A stretch of DNA of 64,000 nucleotides from Alnus glutinosa (taxonomy: Eukaryota; Streptophyta; Magnoliopsida; Fagales; Betulaceae), in assembly GCF_958979055.1 (NCBI RefSeq), contig NC_084889.1, positions 9,293,761 to 9,357,760 on the forward strand, given 5' to 3'. Below, in pieces: positions 1 through 11,295 of this stretch; the stretch's first letter is position 1, and the number at the start of each line of letters is the position of its first letter. Position numbers and translations under genes: made by a program. A model generated the notes under the pieces. The model saw only the letters and a list, made by a program, of their open reading frames with translations. It made no database searches and was not told the DNA's origin.

Positions 1-560
1 GAAACTAATATTAAGTTCTAAGCGATTATATTTAAATAGTTGTAATAAAATGGGTTTAATGTAAGGTGATGGAACTAGAATAATAAATAATAATGAGTCT
101 TAATAGAATAAATAATTAATTAATTGGATAAAGTATAGTTAGATTAAATATTAGGGTCAGTTATTAATTGTTAAATGATAGAAATAATATAAGTGAGGTC
201 CTGTTATAATTTATGAAAGTTGAGGCATTGAAATAAAATGAAAATCTCTCCCTTGCCACATGTCAGCCTGTGATTGGCTTATAAGGATATCATATCCCTA
301 ACCTTATCCTTTGTAAAAAAAAAAATTTTTAAAAAAAGTACAAGAAAAAATTAAGTGAAGCCCATTGAATTGTTTGGCAAGTAATTGTAAAATAGAATAT
401 TTATTTGAATAGTAGTAAGAAATAATTGATGTGATATAAAATTTATGAATGTTTTATGAAAAAGTGAAAAAATTTTGTTTTGTAGTGAATTTTTTTATTT
501 GAATAATAATACAAAATTATTAATGTAATGTAAAAATTATAAAAATATTAAAATTTTTTT

Positions 561-601
<41 letters not shown>

Positions 602-899
602 AGAGTAATGAATTGAAAATTTAACAATCGTTTGCCAAAAGAGCTTCCATATCTGGTAACTTTCCCATCTCCCTCTTTTCTCTTTTAATTTTTTCACTTC
701 CTCCTTTTCTCTCAATCTCATGCTCCTCTCTCCGACTCTCCCTCTCCCCCCTCCTCTCTTTCTTTTCCTTTCCTTTCTCCTCTCCCTCCCTTCTCACTCT
801 CACGTGCGCACACACAGAAATTGTGAGAGAGATGCAGAGCACGACGCTAAGAAGAAGAAGAAGAAAAAGAAGCAACCGATTGATGGGTTTGAGTGAGGT
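1..899. other. AT-rich spacer with poly-T and CT-rich tract
   Basis: No gene is recognisable. The first 540 bases are AT-rich with no long frame. A pure T run fills about 551-600. It is followed by a CT-rich stretch (about 660-800), a few CA repeats and a GAA-rich stretch. The minus-strand frame through the CT tract gives only a low-complexity Arg/Glu/Lys-rich peptide and is not credible as a gene. Confidence 0.6.
551..600. repeat. Poly-T tract
   Basis: An almost uninterrupted T run of about 50 bases. It could be a retroposon tail read from the other strand or a slippage tract; no element body could be recognised next to it. Confidence 0.8.
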
Positions 900-3569
900 A
901 AAACCCATACCTTTTTTCATGATTTTCGTGATACCCATTGAGTTTGAAGCTAGAAAGTAGTATGGATTGCTATGATTTTCCTTGTGATTTTTATTTACCC
1001 ATTAATTTTTGGAGCTAGAAAGTAGTATGGATTGCTATCGTTTTTGCTAAGTCTTAATTTTGGGTTTAATTTGGGGCTTTTGCTATATGATTTGAGAATG
1101 GCCGTGTGATATTTGTGTTAGATGGTTGATTTTCGGTTGAGGTGAAGTTTTAATTTGGTGACTTTCTTGTAAGTTGGCCGAATGGGTCATTGTAGGATTA
1201 ATTTCCATTAAGTTTGATTTATTGCTAAATATCGATTTTGGGGCACGTGTGTATGAGTTGTGGTTAATGGTTGAATTTCTTATTATGCTTGTATGGGTAT
1301 GATGATTATGAATTGGTAATGAGCTTTGATGAAAATTGGATTATGAGGTTATATGGAATTTTGAAGGTAAATTGTAGTTTGTTGATGTAGATTGTAATTG
1401 ATTTTGAGTTGTTTGTTGAAGAGATTGACTCTATGTGTTGGATTTACTGATACCCATTGGTTTGAGACTTTATTGTGATATCGGAATGTAATGATTAATT
1501 ATTGTGGATGATTATTGTTAATGAGGTTTCGGTAGAAAATGGGCAGCCCATTTATGATAGAGATTGAGTTCAATTGTCTATGGTTTATATTTGAGAGTTT
1601 TAGTTTGGTGGTTTTTCTTGTGATGGCAGGTTGTATGTAAAGGAGGGATGTTGCTTATGTTTGATGAATAGCCATGAGTATTGAAGGATTGATTGCGGGT
1701 GATTCTTGGGTAACGCAATAGAAGTCAAAAGTATTTAACTAGTTTTAGAAAGTGTTTTTAGAAAATGAGTAATGCTACATGTGAGCACACGGGTAACATT
1801 GTGTGTCCTAGAGCATAGGGTTTGATAGTTAGTTGAGTCTAACATTACGATTGTTTGCAGGCACGTAACATGAGGTTGGAGACTCCAACTTGTTCTCCAA
1901 TGTAGGCTTTAAGGTAAATAGAATGTGGAAGAGTATTTGAGTCGTGATTTCTATGCGGTCTACCAAAGGTTTTAACGGTTGCCACGTACCTTTTAATGCA
2001 ATATCGAGGTAAGTGGTACTCCATGCTCCTTCTAAGTGTATTTCAATTTAAGTAATTAACGCTTTCATATTATGTACCTTATGCTAAATTTTGCTTTAAC
2101 GTTTCAATGATTATGAAAAGTATTGTTTAATGCTAGAATAAGTAGTAATTTCTATTTCTTGTGAATGTATTTAATTCTCAATGATTATGATAACAAGTTT
2201 TGCCTTAAGATGTTTGAATGTCACGTATTTTTCATTTCATTTATTACATGTTGTCAGCACATCATATTTTTAAATGTTACCACATGATTTAAAAAGCTCG
2301 AGGTACAAAAGTGTTTTACAACTAAGTTGTTACTCAAACATGGGTACAAATGTTCATTTACAAAATGAAGTTTTCAAAATTAGGAAAGTTTATATTTTAG
2401 GAAATTTTCCTAATTAAGAAAAGTTTCTATCTAAAGAAAGTTTTATGTAAGGAAATGGTTCCCCTCTACACATGTTAAGTTATGTGATTATTGTAAGTTT
2501 AAGAAAGTTAAGAATAAGCATGTGTAAAGTGAATGTTTCAAGACATTTGGCCTAAGAAAAAGTTAGTAGCACGGTATTGGGCTAGGATGGAGTACACCAC
2601 ATTGAAGTTACGGTTATGTGAAGGTGTGATCATCACTAAGTTGTCATGCTGAGTGCACCAATAAGTTAATCAAATGACTAGGGCACCCCGTGGTCACGGG
2701 TGTTGTCAGATCCTCGAAGGTTGGATCGCACGACCCCATGCATAGGGGGCTGAATAGTATGTGAGGCCATAAATGACAAGTGAAAAGATAAGTTTTTACT
2801 CATTCAGGAATCATGTCTTTATATCGAGCTTGATAAAAGAAGTTGATTTATGAAATATTTCTAAACATATGTTTTGTTTAGCCCAATATTGATTTCCATT
2901 CAACTTTGTCAGCTGGACTTTGTATAATGGCAGTTGATTTTCACGAGTGGTACATAATTGTATTGGCATTAAGAATACTTATCAAAAAACATATGTTTTG
3001 TTTAGTAAAACTAAGAAAAATGTTTTGAGGGCAGAAAATGGAGTTTAATTCAAGTAAGTATTTTTTTTTATAAGTAATTTAATTCAAGCAAGTATTTTAT
3101 GTTATATACTTAAGTATCAGCTTCAAATTTTAATGTTACTTTATTTCAAAAGGTCTCAATCTCAACCATTTTAACTCGGTTGGGAATATTACTTACTGAG
3201 CCTTCTGCTCGCCCCTTACTTTCTTCTCCCCTTTCAGGTCTCAAGACATTTGATATAGGTGGCCGGGATGCTTAGGTTTTTTGGGGAAAACATGATATCC
3301 ACTTAAATTACTTTTGTTGTATCTATGTTATATTGTCAAGGTGTGTCTCAGACACATATAAGACAAAAGACCACTTGACTTATTAGTTTAGATTTGTATG
3401 CACTTATTATATTAAGACCTCATGCTTTCAAAAAAAAGAATATATATTGTTTTCTCATTGTTTGTATTATAGTGGTTTCAAATACTTTGGATCCTAAATA
3501 GGTAATTTTTGTGGCCTGAGGCTTTGAAGTTAACAAACCGGACCCTCAGGCCTAAGTGGATCGTTACAA
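900..3569 (+). mobile_element. Possible large LTR-like non-coding retrotransposon remnant
   Basis: A 2.6-kb stretch has no coding potential but carries features I associate with long LTRs of plant Ty3/gypsy elements: a TTACTGAGCC block near 3190, a pyrimidine tract ending in CAG at about 3238, and a terminus-like GTTACA at 3564-3569. A 26-bp motif is directly repeated at about 950 and 1014. Exon-like pieces flanked by AG/GT dinucleotides occur near 895 and 1860-1915. I found no second LTR, primer-binding site, polypurine tract or target duplication, so a spliced non-coding RNA gene remains an alternative. The boundaries are guesses. Confidence 0.3.
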
Positions 3570-4164
3570 GTGACGTGCTTGGCTTATTGTTGAAGATGCG
3601 CTGACTAAACAAACTAACCGGATTATCGGAGTCATGAGTAACATAGATTACATTCGGAATATATAGTTTAATTATTGGAATTAATATGACAAAAATAAGT
3701 CAAAAATCTATATTACAACCCACTTCTTTGATGTGCCTGAGCCAGATTTTTTTTTTTTTTTTTTTTTTGTGGTGGGGCCAATAAATAAAATAATACAATT
3801 ATTTTCGTAAATTATTTTATTTCATGTAACTGATAAAATTTAATTTTTTTTGTAAGGTGATAGAAGTCGGTGCATAACTTGAGCAAAAATATACGAACTT
3901 AAATCAATAATTATTATTATTTTTAATTTTTTTTTGACAAACAACTGAACAAGTAACCGATTATTTTGTTCAAAAAAAAAAGTAACCGATTATTTGTTTT
4001 GTTTTATCTAGTAACCGGGGAAAAAAGAAGGGGAATAAAAAACAATCAACATGTGTTTAAAAAAGAAAAAAAGAAAAACAATCAACATCAATTTACCATA
4101 GGAAAAAAAAAAATCAATATCATGGATATGACTTGACATGTACTTTCACTTAATCACCTATCAA

Positions 4165-4490
4165 TATCACTAGCTAATTGGCCACGTTGAAAATTTTGTT
4201 GGGGTACATTATAAATTTTTAAAAACTAGAGGCAAGACTGAAAAAGCGGTTAAACTTTGAGGGGTTAATTGTATTTAACCCCAATGGTAAAATGGACACG
4301 TTTGCATCAAAAAAATCACGTGCTATGCATGTGATGTCCTTTTCGTCATAGCATATGAAAAAAAAACTAACGGATTAGCCACATTGACAAATTGGAAAAC
4401 TTTGTTGAGGCACATTGAAAATTTTTAAAGGTTGGAGGCAAGATTGAAAATGGGAAACAACTTTGAGAGGATGAATTGTATTTAACCTTA
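4165..4490 (+). repeat. Imperfect direct repeat of about 110 bp
   Basis: Two diverged copies run from about 4165 to 4285 and from about 4371 to 4490. They share the pieces GCCAC, AAAACTTTGTTG, GGCAAGA, and an ending in ATTGTATTTAACC. The intervening sequence is different. The second copy abuts the truncated Copia LTR. The surroundings from 3570 to 4474 are otherwise AT-rich spacer with a T run near 3750 and no gene. Confidence 0.65.
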
Positions 4491-5840
4491 ACTTTAACCA
4501 TAATTATAGTAAGGCAGCATAACCCAACACTAAAATTCTACATGGTATTAAAGCCATTCTAGAGACAAACGACTTTTTTTTTTTCTCAATGGCTTCATCT
4601 TCCAATGACAATACCCCCACAACCCATCTCACTCTACCTTCATTCTTCCCTCACAAACTCACGAGAGCTCAGGGGTGGAGCCAGCATTTGAGATTAAGGA
4701 GGGTCAAATTGAAAAAAATAAAATTGGGGGGACAACTAAAAAAAAAAAAAATTAAGGATAAAATTTTATTTTATTTTTTATTTCTATGAATTTTTTATTT
4801 TATTTTTGGGAAAAACCTTGGGCCTTGGGGGGGCCAGGCTCCCCCAAGACTCAAGGTGGCTCCCCCCTGCGAGAACCAACCTTCTTGTACGGGAACTAGC
4901 CATTTTGTCTAACATAAAAAACCAGGATCTTCATGGCTTTATTGATGGATCTATTGATCCTACACCGTCAACCATCACAACTCAAGCTGAAGGTGTTACC
5001 ACTGCCTCCCAAAACCCAGCTTGGCTACAATGGCATATGCGTGATCAACTTGTACTTAGCATCCTCATCTTGTCACTCACGAAAAATGTTGTTGTGCATG
5101 TCGTCAAATGCACCAGTACCACTGCCAAAGTACTGTGGGTAACATTGAAGACAATGTTTACTTCAAAAGCCAAATCTCGCACTCTCCAGATCCACTATCA
5201 ATTGGCCACGGTTCGAAAAGGCAATGTGTTAATTGCTAATTATTTCCAGAAGCTCACTGGTCTTGTGGATACATTGGCGCCCATAGACCAACCATTAAAC
5301 GAGTTTGATCTCGTTTCGTTCCTGCTGGCTGGACTCAGCAGTGACTATGACTCCTTTGTAACATCATTTACAACCCGTGTGGATCCCATCTCATTGGAGG
5401 AGCTATATGGCCTTCTTCATGCTCATGAGAATCGCCTTGAGCATAATAACGTACTCTTCATCCAAAGGCAATCCTTCCAGAGGAGGACGTGGAGGACGCT
5501 CTACCTACTCTAACCGAAGTTCTCACAACCACACATCTGATGGACCGTCATATGCCAGCAATTCCAATACGTTCAGAGGTAGAGGACGCGGAAGAGGAGC
5601 ACTTTCCTTCAACAGATCACCACGCCCTGTTTGCTAGATATGCAATCGCATAGGACATCTTCCCGCCACTTGTTGCCAGAGATATGATAACATCCCTCAG
5701 CCAGATAACACCTCTCACATGCAAGCTTATCTCACTTCATCTCAGGATTCTTCAGATCCAAACTGGTATCCGGACTCCGGAACTACGCATCAAATCACCT
5801 CAAAGCTTGCTAATCTCAATTTCCACGCAGATGAATGACC
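4475..5840 (+). pseudogene. Copia retrotransposon fragment: LTR end, PBS, gag, start of protease
   Basis: A truncated LTR ends in CTACA at 4542. It is followed at once by a decayed initiator-Met tRNA primer site (TGGTATTAAAGC, 4543-4554) and a gag frame opening at ATG 4589. Gag resumes after a small insertion at about 4878 and reads through a UBN2-type domain (LQWHMRDQL, then LSSDYDSFVTSFTTR). After frame changes near 5490 and 5637 there is a degenerate zinc-knuckle-like stretch (CNRIGHLPATC), and the frame ends in the start of a Copia protease (WYPDSGTTHQIT, about 5765). Integrase, reverse transcriptase and the 3' LTR are absent. The fragment stops at a palindromic junction with an inverted copy of its own 5' end. 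Confidence 0.85.
4670..4869 (+). mobile_element. 200-bp hAT-like MITE inside Copia gag
   Basis: The insertion interrupts the gag frame between HKLTR and TNLLVREL. Its ends are inverted: it begins CAGGGGTGGAGCCA and the reverse complement of its right end begins CAGGGGGGAGCCAC. It is flanked by an 8-bp duplication, CGAGAGCT at 4662-4669 and CGAGAACC at 4870-4877, the second matching the uninterrupted gag sequence. The inverted gag copy nearby (5841-6453) lacks the insert, an internal empty site. The 8-bp duplication and CAGGGG ends fit the hAT superfamily. It has no coding capacity. Confidence 0.8.
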
Positions 5841-6453
5841 TGATCAAATCAGGTTGAGTTGTGACGGTTGACGGTGGTGGATCAATAGATCCATCAATAA
5901 AGCATTGAAGATCGTCGCTTTTGATGTAAGGCAGGATGGCTAGTTCCCTTACAAGGTGGTTGGTTCTTGTGAGTTTGTGAGGGAAGGATCGATGAAGTAT
6001 GGTAAGGTGGGTTGTGGGGGCATTGACATTGGAAGACGAAGCTATATTGGAAAAAGAAAAAGACGTTCTGATACTATATATGTAGAATTTCAGTGTTGTT
6101 GGGTTATGCTGCCTTACCATACGAGATTTGATTCTTGTACAACACCAATACAACAACTGTACAACAACCCCTCACATGAGGGTGGACCCCAGTATGTGAG
6201 ACCCACCCTCATGTGAGGGATTGTTGTACAGTTGTTGTATTGGTGTTGTAAATCTAACATTTTTCTTACCATAATCATGGTTAAGGTTTTTGTATTTATA
6301 GAAGAATTAGTTACATGAAATAACTAGAGATTACAAGATAAGAATTCAAAATACGGATGAGCTAGATATATGGAAAACTATTAGGACTAACTAATACTAT
6401 CTTTATCATGGTTTGTTGAAGCCTTGAGTTTATCTTCATTTGAATATTTGACA
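5841..6453 (-). pseudogene. Inverted copy of the Copia 5' end (LTR, PBS, start of gag)
   Basis: On the minus strand this repeats the start of the neighbouring Copia fragment: an LTR probably opening TGTCAAATATTC at 6453, a CTACA-type end, a decayed primer site TAGTATCAGAAC (6065-6076), then gag residues ASSSN, PTTHLT, FPHKLTR, LVRELAIL and FIDGSIDP. Homology ends at about 5845 at the 17-bp palindrome 5838-5854, where it meets the plus-strand copy. The two copies differ at many bases and only the plus copy has the 200-bp insert, so they come from different or long-diverged elements. The LTR is interrupted by a separate 143-bp foldback. Confidence 0.85.
6122..6264. mobile_element. 143-bp foldback MITE with 9-bp target duplication
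   Basis: Two 48-bp arms, 6138-6185 and 6203-6250, are reverse complements with a single mismatch, separated by a 17-nt loop. The whole unit is flanked by a perfect 9-bp duplication, CTTACCATA, at 6113-6121 and 6265-6273. It sits in the inverted Copia LTR, and the plus-strand LTR copy near 4500-4520 shows the uninterrupted site. The 9-bp duplication suggests a Mutator-like transposase acting in trans, but the extreme ends (CGAGATTTG and AAAAATGTT) are only weakly alike. No coding capacity. Confidence 0.85.
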
Positions 6454-6545
6454 GCAGCAGAGATAGCGCATTTCAATCCAAGATAACTTTGAGAGAGTTA
6501 TCAAAAAGAAAAACTAACAAATTAAGTGCAATCAAATATCATACG

Positions 6546-8023
6546 CTAATTGGACTTGTGCGAAACATCACGCACAGCAACACAAACAAAATTTTGTTCC
6601 ATATTACTCAACTCTTCCGGATCCGCAGCAGGGTATTTTTCTTTTGGGGTGACAGAAGTACTCCTTCTACATGGAGATTGAAATCTTACATAAATTCGAG
6701 TAAGAAATATTATGAATTGCATGTTCAACTGACATTTTCGCATGAGACGCACTATGGTAATTAACAATGCTACTGTAGATGCCACCCGAAATACAAAACA
6801 GGTTGTAGAAAGGCTCAGGACCTAATTCTGGAATGTCGTTTTGGTGGTCGGCCGAACCGGAGCAGTTATTAGATGACAGCATGTCGTTTTCTAGTTGTGT
6901 CATCTTTCCACTTTGTGTCACTTCAAGGATTGCCTTTGAAATGTCAGCAGCCAAAGGAGAACCCTTTGGAAAAACCTGCAGAGAGATGGAACCCAAATTT
7001 GAACCTAAATAAATAAGGATCAATTTTGAAGGAAGAAAAATTAAGGAGTAAATAAACGTAGTGATCCTGTCTTAAAGGGATCCCGATAAAAATAAAAATA
7101 AAAAATAAAAAATAAAAAAGAAAAAGATGAAAGGAGAGGAACTTACAAAGCCTAAACCTCCCAGGTTGACAATGGGTCCTAATATGGTGTAGCCCGTGCA
7201 GTATTTTGCGACGAAGACTTTGGCATGTGGGGCAGTAAAGAAAGCCGCTGTTATGTCGCCTCTCTCAAAAGCTTCTGGGTAGTCTTTCATGGATTGAACT
7301 CTCCGGATATTCTCTGGTTTAAATTTTAACACATCAATTAAATACTTTACAATGAAAGAATTCTGATTGCACCCAACTTTTGCATTTGTTTTCTGAAGTG
7401 TCTCAACATCCAGAACAGACGGCTTAAAATGAGAAACTGTCATTGCAGAAGTGAGGTCTGCTGTGAAACTAGCCGTTACAATCAGAATCACAAAAAACCA
7501 TGGTGCCAGCACTAAACGAGACAAATGGCTTTTTATTGGTTCTTCTGCAAAGAGCAATGAAGCCAAAATAAAGCTTTTCAGTGACTTCCAATACGATATA
7601 TATAGACACACACTGACACACACAAACACTTACCTATGTTTCTAAATATTTTTTTATCTTTGATGCAGACTTACTCTGTACGGAGAACAGAACAGTGACG
7701 GAAAACCAAAGCATAGCTCCGAATCCTTTAAATTCAGGGTTGTCAGCATTTTCAATTAACCAAATTGAACAATTCAAGTGATGCAAATCTTTAAGTTGCA
7801 AAGCTAGTTGCTTAGAACAATTCAAGTGATGCAAATCTTGGACGGCCATATCCATGGCTACTTTCTGTTCCTTGCCCACACGAGAACTATAATAAAAAAC
7901 AGCACGTACACTTGCAGCCGTTTCTGTACTTGGACAGTTCTTCTCCCCTCCTCCTTCACGGGTAATAGCTTTTGATCCTACCGTCAACAGCAACAGTAAG
8001 AAGAAAGAAAGACCACCAGACAT
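6546..8023 (-). pseudogene. Glutamate receptor-like channel gene, internally deleted and frameshifted
   Basis: Exon 1 is 8023-7675, exon 2 is 7544-7147 and exon 3 runs from 6975; the junctions carry GT/AG and keep frame. Exon 1 encodes a signal peptide (about residues 1-20) and the first part of the receptor N-terminus (SVRAVFYYSS, MAVQDLHHLNC), then jumps to the pore region (IWLIENADNPEFKG, GAMLWFSVTVLFSVQ). Exon 2 carries LAPWFFVILIVTASFTADLTS and part of the ligand-binding lobe; exon 3 continues FPKGSPLAADIS. Most of the amino-terminal and S1 ligand-binding domains, several hundred residues of a normal roughly 900-residue plant GLR, are missing. The last membrane helix (STVALLITIVRLM) lies in another frame, so the exon 3 frame reaches a stop at 6667. 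I judge it non-functional as a channel. Confidence 0.85.
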
Positions 8024-8981
8024 TTTGCTTTCTATGGATTTTCTTCTTCGAGTTCTAAATTGACTGTGAAAATGAATGACTCAACTTTGAGAAACAGAGA
8101 GGACACTCAAACTTATACAGAGGAATATGGCCTAAGATGTATATATATATATATATATGTGTGTGTGTCTCTATTAGCAGACTAATTTAACGGTTCTTTC
8201 AAGAGGGAAGGAATCTTGGAAATTTCAAACTAGATAATATTGCAGAATATTCTTCTATTTGTATTTCGGTTTTTGTTTTCTTTTTCCAATTGCTCCATAG
8301 TCTACGATAGTGGACATATTTTTGCTTTCTGGGAAGTTGATCGTTGAATACGACAAAAATCTTAGTTTGCTCAGCATAGCTGCTGCTTTCTGTAGTACTA
8401 GGAAACTTCCATGAAAATTTCTGTGAAAGTGTTTTCGTTCAACACAGCAAAACAGAGTCGTTGAATTTTTATTTATAAACTTTGTACATTTAGATTGATA
8501 CAACTGAAGATGACGCAAGAAGACAATTAAGAGCTGTAATTAAGAAGACAAAGAGCCGTTGTAAATGCAGGAACCGTTTACAGTTAACACAAGAAGACAG
8601 AGCCAATTCTCATCTGTTGGTACTATCTGCATGAATTGAAGAGGACGATGAAACCGTTGCTGTCGTGCACTCATTTAGTTCAGGATGGTTAACATTCCAT
8701 TCATAAAAAAGTAAAAAAGAAATGCGACATGAATCAGACTATAAGAGAGCCATCCCATCAAAAAAATGATTATCATCATCATACCTTAATGATTGAGCAT
8801 GGCTGACATGCAGGGGATTTCAATCTATCCCCCCACCAGGATCATTTTTAATTAAAACCTGCGGTGTAACATGCTTACTCAAACAATTAAGTTTGTTGGG
8901 ACACTGTCGTTCCCCTCATAACCACTCTAAAAATAGGTCTGTTGGACGCAATATCAAAGTTCATAAAAAGACTTGAGTTTA
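8024..8981. other. Spacer upstream of the GLR pseudogene
   Basis: Holds a TA/GT dinucleotide microsatellite at about 8139-8168 and otherwise unremarkable AT-rich sequence. A minus-strand frame of 87 codons at 8255-8518 shows no recognisable domain and I do not call it a gene. Confidence 0.6.
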
Positions 8982-8989
8982 TCTCTCTT

Positions 8990-9637
8990 TAGGAATGTAA
9001 ATGAGCCAAACTCAAGCGAGTAGTGCATGTCTAAGCTTGGATCATTTAAATTTATCACAAGCTCGGCTCAACCTTTTTAATTATGAGCTCGAGCCTTTTT
9101 ATCATGAGCTCGAAAAAAGAAATACCAATCTTTTTGTGGTAAAGTGATACAGTTACCACTAGTTCCTAATCTTTATAATTTACATTACTATGAATTGTAT
9201 ACTTATGGGTTAGAATTTAGGAATTATGTGACATTATATGACTACAATATAGATATACACTTAATTATATCGCATATGAATCTTTAGATCATATTCATAT
9301 GAATTGTTAGATCATATTATATAATTTACATGATTAGATCATACTTAGTCACTTGTCATACAAAATAAGTATTGTTGTCTTCTTGATATAAATAATGAAT
9401 CATGTGTTTATTACATAATTTACATTATATACTATACCTTATTAGTATATTACCTAAATTCTAAGACTTAGTATCATATAAATGAGCGAACCGAGTTTTA
9501 TACGGGTTTGTATCATTTAATAATCGAGTATAATTTCATGTCCACAAATAGCTCATTTAATAACCGAGTTGCGCACGAGCCGAGCCGAGCCGAGCCCGAG
9601 CGAGCTCACGAGTAATTTTGCTTCGTTTACATCCCTA
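8990..9637. mobile_element. 648-bp non-autonomous hAT-like element
   Basis: The left end reads TAGGAATGTAAATGAGCC and the reverse complement of the right end reads TAGGGATGTAAACGAAGC, typical of Ac/Ds-type hAT termini. The flanks carry an 8-bp duplication with one mismatch, TCTCTCTT (8982-8989) and TCTCCCTT (9638-9645). Subterminal regions are rich in GAGCTCG and GAGCCGAG motifs on both sides, while the middle is AT-rich and non-coding. No transposase frame is present. Confidence 0.8.
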
Positions 9638-9645
9638 TCTCCCTT

Positions 9646-11295
9646 CATGCCAATCAGTTTTAGGTAAAATGGCAACGTACGCATGGTCCGACAAATAGTA
9701 ACAAAGCTATGAAGTTATGGGATTGAGTCGCGAGAATCTCATCATGAGTGAGGAATTGTTGGGACACAATGTCGCTCCTTATGATCATTCTAAAAACAGG
9801 CATGCTAGGCATGAAAAAAAACAGACAGAATAAAAGAAATATCAAGAGAATTTATTATTATTTAAAAAAAAAACTGTTTATAATTGTTAAACATATGGTA
9901 TTAAATGAAAATTGACAAGAGGGACAAAAAAAACTAAAGCCAATGTGGAATATGTTTTTCTATTTGAAAGAGAAAATTAAAGATAACTTAATCACTTAGG
10001 CCTTAAAATAACATAATTAAGATCTTTACTTTATAAAAGTCCACCTAACTGCTCATAGTGACTAAATTTTTGTCTCTAACATTTTGTTTGATAAATGTAA
10101 AATCGGTCCTGTAGTTTGTGGTTTTAACTAAAAGTTTTCAGAATTTCAGAAAGTGATTAAACATTTTTTTGGAATAAGCAAGAAAAAAAAAATAGGTCTT
10201 TGATATTAGAAAAATTGATAACATTAGTTAATGTGCCACTAATTTAATCGCAATGTAACACGTGTTACTTAAAATAAAAAATTATTTAAAAACTAAATAT
10301 TATATATATAAACTAAATTATTAAAAATACCCTCTCTTAATTTGGCCATGTCTCCTTCATTAGAAAACTCAAACAAATACATATTTTCTTTAATCTCTTA
10401 ATTGGTGGCCGCCATACTCTAACCATCATTAAACGAAAAGATTTCTTGCTGAATGAGTTTGAACTTTTTGTGATGAGAGAAAAATGAACCTAAAATTATT
10501 TGATAATAATTTTGAAAAAAAGGTTGATCTTTTTATTAAAAATAAAAATAAGGGAGAAAATAGTTGCCAAACTAGGCATTATTATTGCCTCATCGTGGAC
10601 TTCAATTCTGAACTTCTCTTCCTTAAAGTCAACTCCTCCACCATCAATCCTTTGCTATGCTATGCTATCCTCAACCACCTCTACTACTCTACTTAAAAAA
10701 TAAATAAATATTTATAAATTATGAAATATTTTATAATGTTAATGTGATAATTTTAATTAATTGTTGATTTATTTTAATTTTTAAATGATGACTAATTCAA
10801 GAGTTAATTAGGATTGTCGCGTCAACAACATTGTAAAATATTTGTAAGATAGAAATATAATTTCTAGATACTTTGACATGCTAATTTTTCAATGAGAACG
10901 AATGCAAGAAAATATATAAGGCAACATTTTAAGGGCTTCTCCGTCTTTTGGGCCAATCTTTTCCGGCCATTCAAATCGGAGATAGGTAGAATAATATAAA
11001 AGTAATGTTATAAACTATATTTTTATTTTATTAGGATAGTGTGACCGTATCTATCAATTTTTAGATCCATCTTTATTAAAAAAATCTTAAGAACCGATTA
11101 ATACTACTACGTTAGTATTTAGTATTAATTAATCATAATAATAGAATATATAGTGCAAAGTGATGATAATATGCGACTGTTTAACCAGTTCCAACGAGAT
11201 CCACAGCCAATTAGCCAAAGCCCTTCTTCTACTACGACAAAATTAACATGTGCTGAAACTGAAAGTTCAAAGCGGTAGCAAATAGCAAGCAGAGC
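9646..11295. other. AT-rich spacer and presumed DCL promoter
   Basis: No gene recognised. Short frames around 10484-10703 are low-complexity and overlap in two frames. The last 150 bases before the DCL start contain a TATATAG at 11147-11153, a plausible but unproven TATA box. Confidence 0.5.

Noticed and set aside
8255..8518. 87-codon minus frame upstream of the GLR pseudogene
   Set aside because: No GLR or other domain similarity that I can see, and no splice path into the GLR exons.
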